A stretch of 56,157 nt of DNA from Planctomyces sp. (GTDB lineage: Bacteria > Planctomycetota > Planctomycetia > Planctomycetales > Planctomycetaceae). A program made the position numbers and the translations under genes. The stretch spans positions 1-56,157 of the forward strand of contig JAEUIH010000049.1 in NCBI GenBank assembly GCA_016795105.1, read 5' to 3'. The notes below the pieces were generated by a model. The model did no database searches. It worked only from the letters and a program-made list of their open reading frames with translations, and was not told the origin of the DNA. Positions 24,475-37,800 of this stretch are shown here, piece after piece (position 1 is the stretch's first letter; every line of letters starts with the position of its first letter).

Positions 24475-26247
24475 ATGAGTTCTCAGCCGCAGTTTCGAAC
24501 AGGCAGCATGGTCCTCATGACCGCCACACTGATTTGTGGCGTGTTGTGTGTGCTGATTCTGTTGCCCGCTCTGGAACGGCAAGCCAGGCTTGGTGTTCTT
24601 TATGGGCCGCCTGAACAATCGCGGGAAGCTCGTACGGCTGCGAAGATGCTGAGCAGTCGATTTTCCGAGTTCCGTGGAGTCGAAGAGCAACCGGCAACCG
24701 CAGGAGCCAGTTCCGGCAAGGCCGCGAATCAGCGAACTCACGACACGGTGAACGTCCAGCAGTCCAGCGTGATTTCAAGAACCGTTCATACAACACCAGT
24801 CACACCGCGAGTAACCCGCGTTCCATCTGGCTCTGCATTCGGGTCTGGCCCCGTTGGTCAGCCGGGCCCAATTGCCGGGTCTGGCCCCGTTGGTCCGTCA
24901 GGATCTGTTCAGGGACAGCCCGTGTTTCGGGCCGCCGAAACGCCTCAGGTGTACGTCCCTGTCACCGTTCATCCGGTGACAGTGAACGTGGACAGTTCGG
25001 GACTGACCTCCGAAGTTGCTCGGCTGAACCAAAAGATTGAACAGCTTGTCGCGTTACAGGAATCGTATCAAAGACAGCAGACGGATCAGCAGCAGCAAAC
25101 GGTGGAGCAGCAGACGGCCGTCGCGGCGCCAGTTGTTGATCAAACTGTGGAAGAGAATCTTGAGATCAAGGCGTTGCGTCAGCAGCTTGAAGAAGTACGA
25201 GCAACACTGGAACTGCTTCGCAGGAAAGAAGAGTCGGCTCCGATTCCAGAGGCCGTGGTCACTGAGATTCCGGTGAAAGAGGCTCTGGTGAAAGAGGCTC
25301 CCGTCACAGTGCCGGCGGTTCGAGTCGCAGAAGTGTCGAACGATGAGTTCGAGAAGACCGACCATCCTGCGATCGTCCAATTCCCGGAACCTCCTGCGTT
25401 TGTCGAACCGGCACCACCAGCGTTTTCAGAACCGGCATCCGAGTTTCAGATGGAACCGGTGACGGAGAGCGAACGAGAGCTGTCGAAGCCAGCGGCACCG
25501 TCAGTGTTCGAGGATTCATTTCCTGAACCCCAATTACCGATGGCTCCCGAACCGGAACCAGCAGCTTCGGCAGAGGACCTGACCCCGGCGGTTGAATCGC
25601 AACCATTGGTGGAAGCGGCTCCTGCGGCGTTTGCTGTGCCGTTTCAGCCGGGAGCACTTGAGATTCCGGTGGACGAAGTTTCTTCGAGGGTGGCATCACC
25701 ACCGGTCCGGACCCTGACATCAGTTCCGGATCCAGCTCGATTGAGTGGATCGAGTATTTCGGTGGAGCAGACATATCAGTTTCGGAGTGAAGTTCTTCCT
25801 TCGCCGTATCCGCTGTCCCCTGTCCCCGAAATACCGCAGGGTCAGGGTTCGGAACTCATGCCAGGAATGAGTGGCGAACCGGCACCAGACTACATTTTGC
25901 CGCCGCTGGAGTATTCTCCACAGCCGTTCTCGGTACATCAGTTACCGGCGCGGAATCCGGTACCGCACCATCAGGATGGTTCAGAGCGAACCGGTAAGCG
26001 ATTGATTCCGGGGACAGACATTGAGATTCGATTCCCGAAGATTCCTCGTCCTGATTTTGAGAGCATTCCGCGGCCGAGGCTTCCGCGGCTGAATTTTTCG
26101 AGTTCAGTGAAACATCAGAGCGCGGGTCAGAAATTTGTGAGCAAGGCGGAGGGCCCGGGGCTGGCAGCGAAGGTTGGCGAGTCCCCGGCTGTGCATCGCG
26201 GGGTTTCAGCGTTGCGATTCGTAAATCGTCCGCAGGTCGTGAAATAG
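24475..26247 (+). CDS. Membrane-anchored proline/glutamate-rich coiled-coil protein, unknown function
   Basis: I do not recognise this family. The 590-residue protein has one hydrophobic segment near the N-terminus (MVLMTATLICGVLCVLILLPAL). A GSGPVGQPGPIAGSGPVGPSG repeat and a coiled coil rich in Gln and Glu follow (about residues 180-255: LNQKIEQLVALQESYQRQQ ... LRQQLEEVRATLELL). Then comes a long Pro/Glu/Val-rich, probably unstructured stretch with short repeats (KEALVKEAPV, PPAFVEPAPPAF), and a basic C-terminal tail. This suggests a periplasm-spanning structural protein. The ATG at 24475 is preferred to the TTG at 24457. The next gene, riboflavin synthase, is unrelated in function. Confidence 0.7.
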   Translation: MSSQPQFRTGSMVLMTATLICGVLCVLILLPALERQARLGVLYGPPEQSREARTAAKMLSSRFSEFRGVEEQPATAGASSGKAANQRTHDTVNVQQSSVISRTVHTTPVTPRVTRVPSGSAFGSGPVGQPGPIAGSGPVGPSGSVQGQPVFRAAETPQVYVPVTVHPVTVNVDSSGLTSEVARLNQKIEQLVALQESYQRQQTDQQQQTVEQQTAVAAPVVDQTVEENLEIKALRQQLEEVRATLELLRRKEESAPIPEAVVTEIPVKEALVKEAPVTVPAVRVAEVSNDEFEKTDHPAIVQFPEPPAFVEPAPPAFSEPASEFQMEPVTESERELSKPAAPSVFEDSFPEPQLPMAPEPEPAASAEDLTPAVESQPLVEAAPAAFAVPFQPGALEIPVDEVSSRVASPPVRTLTSVPDPARLSGSSISVEQTYQFRSEVLPSPYPLSPVPEIPQGQGSELMPGMSGEPAPDYILPPLEYSPQPFSVHQLPARNPVPHHQDGSERTGKRLIPGTDIEIRFPKIPRPDFESIPRPRLPRLNFSSSVKHQSAGQKFVSKAEGPGLAAKVGESPAVHRGVSALRFVNRPQVVK

Positions 26248-26422
26248 CCGGTTTTCGCACTCGTGAGGACTCCCTATTTTTCCTGAACAAACGCTGTCCA
26301 ACAGGTATTCAACCTGATAAACTGATTCCGCAACACCGGAAGGCAAATGTCGCGTGGCATTGCAGGCCTCCGTTTTCGCACACGCAAGTGTGTTTCTTGT
26401 TGCAGAGCTGATTCTCAAAATC

Positions 26423-27081
26423 ATGTTCACCGGCCTCGTTGAAGGACAGGGGAAGATTCGGCGAATTGCCGCCCTGCCCGCCGGTTTGCGCCTTTCCGTG
26501 CAGATCCCCTGGGTATCAGAACTTCAGATCGGCGACAGCGTAGCGATCAATGGCTGCTGTCTGACCGTCGTGTCGCTGGACGTGAACGCCGGTACTGCGG
26601 ACTTCGAAGCGGGCGAAGAGACACTCTCAAAAACAAATCTGGGACGTCTCAGCGAAGACAGCCCTGTGAATCTCGAACGGTCATTGTCCGTGGGTGCTCG
26701 ACTGGGTGGCCACTTTGTACAGGGCCACGTGGACGGGACGGGAATCGTCACAGAAATCCTCCGAAATACGGACTGGATTGATATGTGGTTCGAGGTCTCC
26801 CCCGAATTGTCACGACTCATGGTTCCGAAAGGTTCTGTGACGGTTGATGGGGTGAGTTTGACGCTGGTCAATACCCCGCCCGGCAGGTTTTCCGTCGCAT
26901 TGATTCCTCATACTCTGGAAGTCACGACTCTGGGAAGTCGCCAGGTGGGAGATCTGGTGAATATTGAGAACGACATTCTTGGAAAGTACGTCCTGCATTT
27001 GCTGAGGAATCTGATGGAATCCGGAAGCAGTTCGGTGAATAGCCTGTCAGTACCTTCTGGGCTGGAAAGTTGGTTGAATCG

Positions 27082-27085
<4 letters not shown>
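26423..27085 (+). CDS. ribE: Riboflavin synthase, alpha chain
   Basis: It converts two molecules of 6,7-dimethyl-8-ribityllumazine to riboflavin plus a pyrimidine. The 220-residue protein opens with the invariant MFTGLVEGQG and has two lumazine-binding repeats of about 95 residues. The first includes GDSVAINGCCLTVV. The second follows GARLGGHFVQGHVDGTG and includes KGSVTVDGVSLTLV and NIENDILGKYV. The frame extends 23 codons further upstream, but the ATG at 26423 gives the family N-terminus. The stop overlaps the ksgA ATG (ATGA). Confidence 0.95.
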
Positions 27086-30680
<3,595 letters not shown>

Positions 30681-30694
30681 TCGGATAGCCCCGT

Positions 30695-31609
30695 CTATTT
30701 GAGGCCGCCGAGAAACTTATTCAGTTCGTCGCCAAAGCCATCATCGGCCTTTGGCGACGACTTTTTCTTTGGCTCTTCGTCAATACCGCTGAGCCAGTCG
30801 GAGTTCGGAGCTGGTTCTTCCTCGATTTCTGCAACTTCAACAACTTCGACGGCAGCATCATCGATAAATTCCAGGTCGTCTTCCACGACTTCGACAACGT
30901 CTTCAATGACTTCCACGTCCTCAATGATTTCAATCTCTTCGGGCAGCACTTCAATTTCGTCGTGCAGGACTTCGATCTCATCCGACTTCATTTGTTCAGA
31001 CCGCGAACCCGTTGCAGAAGCGGTATCTGCTTCAAACTGCTCGTTCGCTCGTTTACCAAGATCAATGATCTCCAGCTCGCTGACAATATTTGTCGCAAAA
31101 GCTTCATCCGGTATTTGAGCTGCGTTGGACTGGTTTGCGTAAACTCGATCTTCCGCTGAGCCATTCTTTCGGAGTTCATTTGAAGGGACGTGCTGCAGAG
31201 GCTCACGACCGGCTTCTATGATGGTTGAGCCCGAGCGATCCTTGTTGGAGGATCCTGTGCTGATGGAATCATTGAGCTGAGGTTCATTCAGAACATCGCC
31301 AGGAATGACCTCGGGGCGAACACGAATGAGAAAGCGAATCGGGCCAATCGAAAGTGAGGAGCCATCCTTCAGGTCGAATCGCTTTCCGGACTGGAGTCGT
31401 TTTCCTTCCAGATAGGTGCCATTGCTGCTGTCGAGGTCGGTAATGGACGCATTGTCCTTTCCAACGCGCAGGAAGCAATGTCGTCGGCTGACCTGTGGTG
31501 ATGATAACCTCAGATTACAATCAGAGCCGCGGCCGATCACAATATCGTGACGGACGGTGATCTTTTTGATGTTTGCAGCCTGATCCTGCAGTTCGAGGAC
31601 GACCTTCAT
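30695..31609 (-). CDS. FHA-domain protein with long acidic tail
   Basis: The 304-residue cytoplasmic protein has one N-terminal FHA domain (about 20-95): IVIGRGSDCNLRLSSPQVSRRHCFLR, then LDSSNGTYLEGKRL, with the phosphothreonine-binding Arg, Ser and Asn present. After it comes a disordered linker and a very acidic Val/Ile/Glu stretch (DEIEVLPEEIEIIEDVEVIED). It ends DELNKFLGGLK. It probably recruits phosphorylated partners of a planctomycete Ser/Thr kinase. The gene points against the upstream unknown gene and is divergent from the LipB-like gene, so 31610-31902 should hold promoters for both directions, though I see no clear consensus boxes. Confidence 0.85.
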   Translation of the reverse strand: MKVVLELQDQAANIKKITVRHDIVIGRGSDCNLRLSSPQVSRRHCFLRVGKDNASITDLDSSNGTYLEGKRLQSGKRFDLKDGSSLSIGPIRFLIRVRPEVIPGDVLNEPQLNDSISTGSSNKDRSGSTIIEAGREPLQHVPSNELRKNGSAEDRVYANQSNAAQIPDEAFATNIVSELEIIDLGKRANEQFEADTASATGSRSEQMKSDEIEVLHDEIEVLPEEIEIIEDVEVIEDVVEVVEDDLEFIDDAAVEVVEVAEIEEEPAPNSDWLSGIDEEPKKKSSPKADDGFGDELNKFLGGLK

Positions 31610-31902
31610 AGCCCGGATTCCTGCAGAGCCGATTCATTTCGGTCTGCTGTCCCTTCGGATGGGACCTGTGTCTTGTTTTCTCGTGATGCAAATCTGTGAT
31701 CAGACTGCCATATCAGCGGGCAACACGCAAGCGGAGAGTGAAGAATTGCGGGCCGATCCTGCAGTTTTCCCGCGTCTCAGATGAAATCCCCGTTCGATTC
31801 CGGAGATTATCGCCGGAACTCTTGTAGAGACACTCGGGCTCGTCGGCTATCATTCGGGGCTTCGTTCGCGAACACTTTTTTAGCCACAGAAACAAAGTTC
31901 TG

Positions 31903-32655
31903 ATGACCATCGACTGGGATTCGTTTACACGCGAGACACCGGAAATCGCCGAAGTGCGATTGCTGGGCTGTGTCGATGTAACGGCCCTGCTGGCCCTTCA
32001 GAAACTGATGGTCCACGAGGTACGGCTCCAAAGCCGAATTTCCGCGGCCGTCATGCTGTTTGAACTCCCGCCCACCGTCACTCAGGGTATCGACTCAAAT
32101 CTGCTTCAAATGCCCGAAGATTCTCGCGAACTGGAAGCTCGGCTTATTCGAGTCTGCCCTGTTCGCCGGGAAGGCGGCGCAATCATGCATCAGCCCGGAC
32201 AACTGGGTGTGCATGTTGTTGTATCACTCGACGAGGCTGGCTGGACGGAATCCGAATTTCGCGAACGGATTCGTACGGCCATAATTCGAGGCTGTACCGA
32301 TCATCAGGTGATCGCCAGATCACGCGAAAACGATCTGTCGGTCGTTGACGGTCGACATGGTCTGCTCGCTCAGATCGCAATTCGTCTCGAACAGGGTGTG
32401 ACCAGCTTCGGCTTCTATCTGAATGTTTCCTGTTCTCTTGAAGAGCAGCGTCTTGTGGGACGCGGCTTGCAGGGTGAACGAATCAGCTCCCTGAATGCGG
32501 AGCGAGTCCGTCCGACGCAAATGCCTCAGGTTCGATCCAGTCTTATCCACCATTTATGTGACCAGCTTGGGTATCCTGACTATCATATCCACACAGGACA
32601 TCCATTTCTGACACGAACACGAGTTCAGGTTCATGACAAATTTACCGATCGTTGA
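31903..32655 (+). CDS. LipB-like protein lacking catalytic Lys and Cys
   Basis: The 250-residue protein follows the octanoyltransferase (LipB) fold: MLFELPPTVTQG matches the LLEHPPVYTLG block, REGGAIMHQPGQL matches GGQVTYHGPGQ, and QGVTSFGFYLNV matches GCSFHGLALNV. The catalytic Lys after the GV.VG.. block is absent (GRHGLLAQIAIRL). The catalytic Cys in PCG is replaced (LVGRGLQGERI), and the His in FHGLALNV is also lost. It sits in the expected lipB place and overlaps lipA by 23 bases. It may be inactive, a regulatory relative, or use another chemistry. Calling it functional LipB would overstate the evidence. Confidence 0.75.
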   Translation: MTIDWDSFTRETPEIAEVRLLGCVDVTALLALQKLMVHEVRLQSRISAAVMLFELPPTVTQGIDSNLLQMPEDSRELEARLIRVCPVRREGGAIMHQPGQLGVHVVVSLDEAGWTESEFRERIRTAIIRGCTDHQVIARSRENDLSVVDGRHGLLAQIAIRLEQGVTSFGFYLNVSCSLEEQRLVGRGLQGERISSLNAERVRPTQMPQVRSSLIHHLCDQLGYPDYHIHTGHPFLTRTRVQVHDKFTDR

Positions 32656-33568
32656 ACTTCCGGATCCCGGGGCTCCTCAGCGCCGATTACCTCGCTGGCT
32701 TAAGCGTCCGCTGCCGCAGCCGGGGATGGCATTTACGAATGACGTCATTCAGGACCTTCGTCTTGAGACCGTCTGTGAGAGTGCGAAGTGCCCGAATCGA
32801 ACGGAGTGCTGGTCGCAGAAAACGGCGACCTTCATGATCGCCGGCAATGTGTGTACTCGTCCATGCGGCTTCTGTTCGGTACCTCGAGGCAAGACAGAGC
32901 GGCTGGAAGTTGATGAGCCGGAGCGAGTCGCAGAAGCGGCCGCTCGTCTGGGTCTGTCCTATGTCGTCATCACATCAGTGACACGTGATGACCTTGCGGA
33001 CGGTGGAGCGGAGCACTGGTACCGCACGGTTCTGGCAGTGCGTGAGCGAACAGGCGCATCAATTGAAGTTTTGACACCCGACTTTCTTGGCAACCGCAGT
33101 GCGATCAGTCGAGTGATTGAATCGAAGCCGGATGTGTTTAACCACAACACTGAGACTGTTCCTCGACTGTACAATCGCGTTCGCAGGAATGCGGATTACC
33201 AGCGCACGCTGAATTTGTTGAAGCAGGTTCGGGAAGAATCTCCGTCAATGCCCACCAAGAGTGGATTGATGCTGGGTCTGGGCGAAACTCGTGAAGAACT
33301 GTTGAATGTGTTGGCTGATCTTCGAGCCGTCGACTGTGACATGATAACACTTGGCCAGTACCTGCAGCCGACCCCCGAACATCTTCCGGTAGAGCGATAT
33401 CTTCCGCCGGAGGAGTTCGATGAAATTGGCGATATGGCTCGTCAGATGGGATTCCGTATGGTTGCCAGCGGTCCGTTTGTCCGCAGCAGCTACCATGCCG
33501 GAGAGATGACTCATCAGATGGATTCGGGCGATCCGTTGTTTACGATCGCGGAACCCGGACGTCCGTGA
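32633..33568 (+). CDS. lipA: Lipoyl synthase
   Basis: A radical-SAM enzyme that inserts two sulfurs into octanoyl groups on lipoyl domains. The 311-residue protein has the auxiliary cluster motif CESAKCPNRTECW, the radical-SAM motif CTRPCGFC, and the conserved VVITSVTRDDLADGGA, FNHNTETV, TKSGLMLGLGET and RSSYHAGE segments. It is translationally overlapped with the LipB-like gene upstream and with tsaB downstream (GTGA). All cluster ligands are present, so lipoate assembly is predicted despite the unusual partner. Confidence 0.97.
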   Translation: MTNLPIVELPDPGAPQRRLPRWLKRPLPQPGMAFTNDVIQDLRLETVCESAKCPNRTECWSQKTATFMIAGNVCTRPCGFCSVPRGKTERLEVDEPERVAEAAARLGLSYVVITSVTRDDLADGGAEHWYRTVLAVRERTGASIEVLTPDFLGNRSAISRVIESKPDVFNHNTETVPRLYNRVRRNADYQRTLNLLKQVREESPSMPTKSGLMLGLGETREELLNVLADLRAVDCDMITLGQYLQPTPEHLPVERYLPPEEFDEIGDMARQMGFRMVASGPFVRSSYHAGEMTHQMDSGDPLFTIAEPGRP

Positions 33569-34233
33569 AACTTCTGGCTGTTGAAACATCCGGTTCGGTG
33601 GGATCACTTGCGATCTCAGAGGACGGCATTGTCGTTTGTGAGCAGATTCTGCAGACTGCGGGAAAGCGTCATGCGCAAACGCTTGCGTCAGAGACTCGTG
33701 ACTTGTTTGACCGTTTTCAGTGGGCACTCAAAGATCTTCAGGCAGTCGCAGTTTCCACAGGTCCGGGCAGTTTCACGGGGCTTCGTGTCGGAGTTGTTTT
33801 TGCAAAGACTTTGGCTTGGGCAAACAATGCGAAGCTGATCGCGGTGGATAGTCTGCAGGCGATTGCTCAACGTGTTCCCGCAGCTCATGATCGCGTGCTT
33901 GCCATCAGCGATGCTCAGCGATCAGAGCTGTTTTTTGCCGAGTACAGGCTGCAGCCGGAGACCGGGATTCGTGTTGCTGATGAGGCCATTCGGATCATCA
34001 GACCCGAAGAGTTGCCTCAGACAGGTTTGATCACCGGGCCTGCATTGCCACGCTTTCAGACGCTGATTCCGTCAACCCTTCAGATCGCCGATGCATCACT
34101 CTGGGAAGGCTCGGCAGCAACCGTTGCCCGGATTGGTTACGAGCACTGGCTTGCCGAAGACTTCGCTGACGTGGATCTGCTGGAGCCGCTTTATCTTCGG
34201 CGAAGTTACGCAGAAGAAAAGCGGCCGCAGTGA
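33565..34233 (+). CDS. tsaB: tRNA t6A biosynthesis protein TsaB
   Basis: TsaB supports TsaD in making N6-threonylcarbamoyladenosine at position 37 of ANN-decoding tRNAs. The 222-residue protein starts LLAVETSGSVGSLA, followed by the HAQTLA block and the conserved STGPGSFTGLRVGV motif. The rest is typical of the family (AVDSLQAIAQ ... DAQRSELFFAEY). The start is GTG at 33565, inside the lipA stop codon (GTGA), so the last three genes of this block are coupled. A repeat-filled gap follows. Confidence 0.93.
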   Translation: MKLLAVETSGSVGSLAISEDGIVVCEQILQTAGKRHAQTLASETRDLFDRFQWALKDLQAVAVSTGPGSFTGLRVGVVFAKTLAWANNAKLIAVDSLQAIAQRVPAAHDRVLAISDAQRSELFFAEYRLQPETGIRVADEAIRIIRPEELPQTGLITGPALPRFQTLIPSTLQIADASLWEGSAATVARIGYEHWLAEDFADVDLLEPLYLRRSYAEEKRPQ

Positions 34234-34834
34234 TTTGAGCTCTCGTTTTCGACGAAAGATGAGGACTTGAAACCACAACCACGAACCGCGTCCAGTGCCG
34301 TCGTTTGAAACCACGGAACACACGGAAGACGCGGAACACACGGAAGACGCGGAAAAGCACAATCGGGTACTTCTGCGATTCTTCCGTCTTTTCCACGTCT
34401 TCCGTGGTCAAAACGCTGTTCCTGCCTGCGATCAATGTACCTGCCAGAGTTTTCATCCCGGTCGACGAGCATCAGTGCTTTCGTGAGTAACGTCTAATTT
34501 CGTCATTCATCCAAAACCATCACGCATTCACCGCTATTGCAGTTCCGGGACGTGGGTCACCCCTTCAGGGTTGCAGCCGTGCTTTTGTGTTGATTCCTGG
34601 GGCGATGCCCCAGGCTGCCTTAGTTTGCCCCGTTGGGGCGTTTTTGCGTATCCAGCGTGACTGGTAACCACGAAATACACGAACCACAGGAAAAAAACAC
34701 AATCGGGTACTTCTGCGATTCTTCCGTTTATTCCGTGTCTTCCGTGGTCAAATCGCCAACCCTGCCTGCGATTTTGGCTCTGTGGTTGTTCGGCTGCCGT
34801 GTATATGCTGGACGATCAAGAGGAGTTCCGTTTC
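34234..34834. repeat. Gene-free gap with composite repeat, copy 3
   Basis: It begins with a tandem ACACGGAAGACGCGGAAC segment (about 34319-34350) and a CTTCCGTGGTCAAA module. It then carries the composite repeat in forward orientation (about 34450-34755), including CCTGGGGCGATGCCCCAGG and GCCCCGTTGGGGC. The order matches copy 1 at 12057. It ends 30-80 bases before the putA stop, so putA and tsaB are convergent across this gap. No ORF with coding character is present. Confidence 0.75.
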
Positions 34835-37800
34835 TTATAACGGCTCCGCTCGTTCTTCGGAGCCGCGGTGGGCGAGGTTTCCGTATCGATGGTAGTCAAT
34901 GCAGAGACTCTGTTCCTTGTGATACCACAGAAGTTCAAGACGTCCGATCATGACCACTGGTACGCTGATGACACTGACCCCGCTTTCTGTTGCGGCTTTC
35001 AGCACGGATTCAGGAACTCGTTTCGGATGTGCATAACGAATGCGGTCTGTCTGCTGAGCCTGAATGGCGGCGATCAGTTCATCATCTGACTCTTCCACGA
35101 ACTCAATCGCAGCACCCCAGGGTTCTGTGAGTTCTTCGAGCAGCTGAAGGGCGGGTGTAGAGTAGTCGTGTGGAATGCTGACGACGACGCGACACCCGGC
35201 GATGTTGGCCGCGGCGACTCGAGAGAAGATCTCCAGCGGAGAATCGTCTTCATCAACGCGAATACGCAGGTCATCAAATGCCAGGTATCTGCGGAGATTG
35301 TCCTGGCCTGGCAGACGAAAGTGGTCATGTACTGCAGCGAATTCCTGACAGTGGCTTTGTTCATAGCTGACAATACAAGCAATGATCTGTCGTGCGACAT
35401 CGGCGGAGATACCAGCGGCAGACGCCTGTAACGCTAATTCGCTGCAGAAGATTCGCAGGGGTTCGTTTTCAGGCTGGCTCAGGGAGCCGGGAGTATGTCC
35501 GACCGGCGGATTGTCCGTAAACGAAAAGAACTGAGCCACATAGTTTGGTCCGCCGGCCTTCATGCCCGGGCCGAACACCGATTTGCCAAATCCACCGAAC
35601 GGCTGACGCAGGACAATGGCGCCGGTGGTGCCGCGATTGAGATACAGATTTCCGGCGTTGAGGTTTTCCTTCCAGAACTCCCATTCGCGTTCATCGAGGC
35701 TTTGCAGTCCGCTGGTGAGACCGTAGCCTGTCTGGTTGACCCATGCTACTGCATCGCGTAGTCGCGAAAACTTCATGACACCAAGGACAGGTCCGAAGAA
35801 TTCTGTGACATGAGTATAGCTGCCCGGGACAACACCGAACTTAATACCGGGAGACCAGAGTCCTGGATTGGATTCATCCGGCTCCGGAGTGACGAGCCAT
35901 TCTTCTCCGGCGTCGAGAACTTTCAGAGCGTTGTCGAGGTCTCCTGAAGGCGGGCGAATCAGAGGTCCGACTTTGGAGTCGAGATCCCATGCAGAGCCCG
36001 TTTTCATGCTTTGAGTTGCATCCTTCAGTGTATGGCGGAACTGAGGATCATCGTAGACTTCGTCTTCAAGCAGCAGCAGGGAAGTTGCCGAACACTTTTG
36101 TCCGCTATGGCCGAACGCAGACTGGATCACATGTTTGATGGCTTGTTCACGATCGGATAACGCCGTCACGATAGTGGCATTCTTACCACCGGTCTCTGCA
36201 TAAAGATTCATCCGTGGGTTATCGCGCAGCATTGTCAGAGCGGTTTCTGTTCCGCCGGTCAGGACGACTGCAGCGACACGCGGATGGTTAACCAGCTGTC
36301 GCCCTTCTTTACCGCCTGAGCAGGGAACAAACTGCAGTGCAGTCTTTGGAACACCGGCTCTCCAGAAACACTGACACATCACCCATGCGATGAGGACTGT
36401 GTCGGATGCCGGTTTCAGAATGACCGTATTGCCGGCAGCCAGTGCGGCAGCAATACCACCGCAGGGAATGGCGATCGGAAAGTTCCAGGGCGAGACAACA
36501 ACGACAACACCCAGCGGATCGGCCCTGAGTCCGGGCAGGTTCTGCCACCATCGGGCGGTGTCGCGATAGAATTCGAGAAAGTCGATGGCTTCGGAGACTT
36601 CAGGATCGGATTCGGGAATCGTCTTTCCACCATCAGCGATAGCCGCGCCGATGAGGTCTGCTCGGGACATTCGAAGTTCACGAGCAACTTTTCCGAGCAC
36701 ATCAAAGCGTTCCTGAGCCGACCGGGATCTCCATCCGTCACGATCTTCATCAGCACAGGTGACGGCTTCACGAATGTCGACATCTGTCGCCTGACGGTAA
36801 CGACCAACGACAACTCCGGGACGCGACGGATCCAGACAATCGCGAACGGGGCGGTTGTCCCAGATGTCCTGTCCATTAATCACCAGAGGCACCTGAACGG
36901 CCTGATCGCCATGAAGAGGTTTCCACTTCGCGACGATCTGTTCGGCCCATTCGCCGTTGACACGCAATGCAAAGTCAGTATCGGGTTCGTTCACAAACTG
37001 CTGCCATCCGCCGGCAATTGCAGCTGGATGATCGGCACTTTCACTCCGGCGATTCTGAGTCCTCCGCGGCAGTTCGCTGACGGTCGTCATTTGAGCCAGT
37101 GCGTCAAGAAAACCGGATTCGAGTCGTTTCCATTCAGGGCTGTCGACTTTGATGCGAAACGCGTGACGGAGGAAGTTATCCGGCCCGGTGTTCTCATCCA
37201 GCCGGCGCACCAGGTAACCGATGGCATTGATGAAGTTTTCCCGCTTGCACGCCGGAGCGTAGAGCAGAAGTTCATGCGTCAGTTCGAAGAGTGCTCTACG
37301 CTGATGGTTGGCCATTCCTTCGAGCATCTCGAAGTGTACGGCATCGAGTGCGTTTGATTCTGCGGACAGAATTACGGCATACGCAAGTTCAAACAGATTG
37401 TGCGATGCGACACCAAGTTCCGTGACAGCAATGTTTTCAGGATGCAGAACTTCATGGAGCATCCGACGATAATTGGCATCTGTTTCCAGTTTGGTTTTAT
37501 ATGGTGCCTGAGGCCAGCCACGGAGCGATGCTTCAACTCGCTCCATTTCCATATTGGCGCCTTTGACAAGTCGTACGCCGATTTTACTTCCACCGCGAGC
37601 GACACGATTCCTCGCCCATTTCAGGATCGAACGCAGAACGCCAAAGCTGTCCGGGATATAAGCCTGCAGAGCAATTCCTGCACGCACATTTTCCAGACCT
37701 CGTCGATCGAGCGTCTTCATGAAGGCTTCGGCCGTCAGATCGAGGTCCCGATATTCCTCCATGTCCAGATAGACAAATTTGGAAACCAAAGAGCCGTCCG

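Noticed and set aside
30699-31118. Serine-rich ORF antisense to the FHA gene
   Set aside because: It is the mirror of the acidic Glu/Asp/Val repeat of the real gene and has no independent support.
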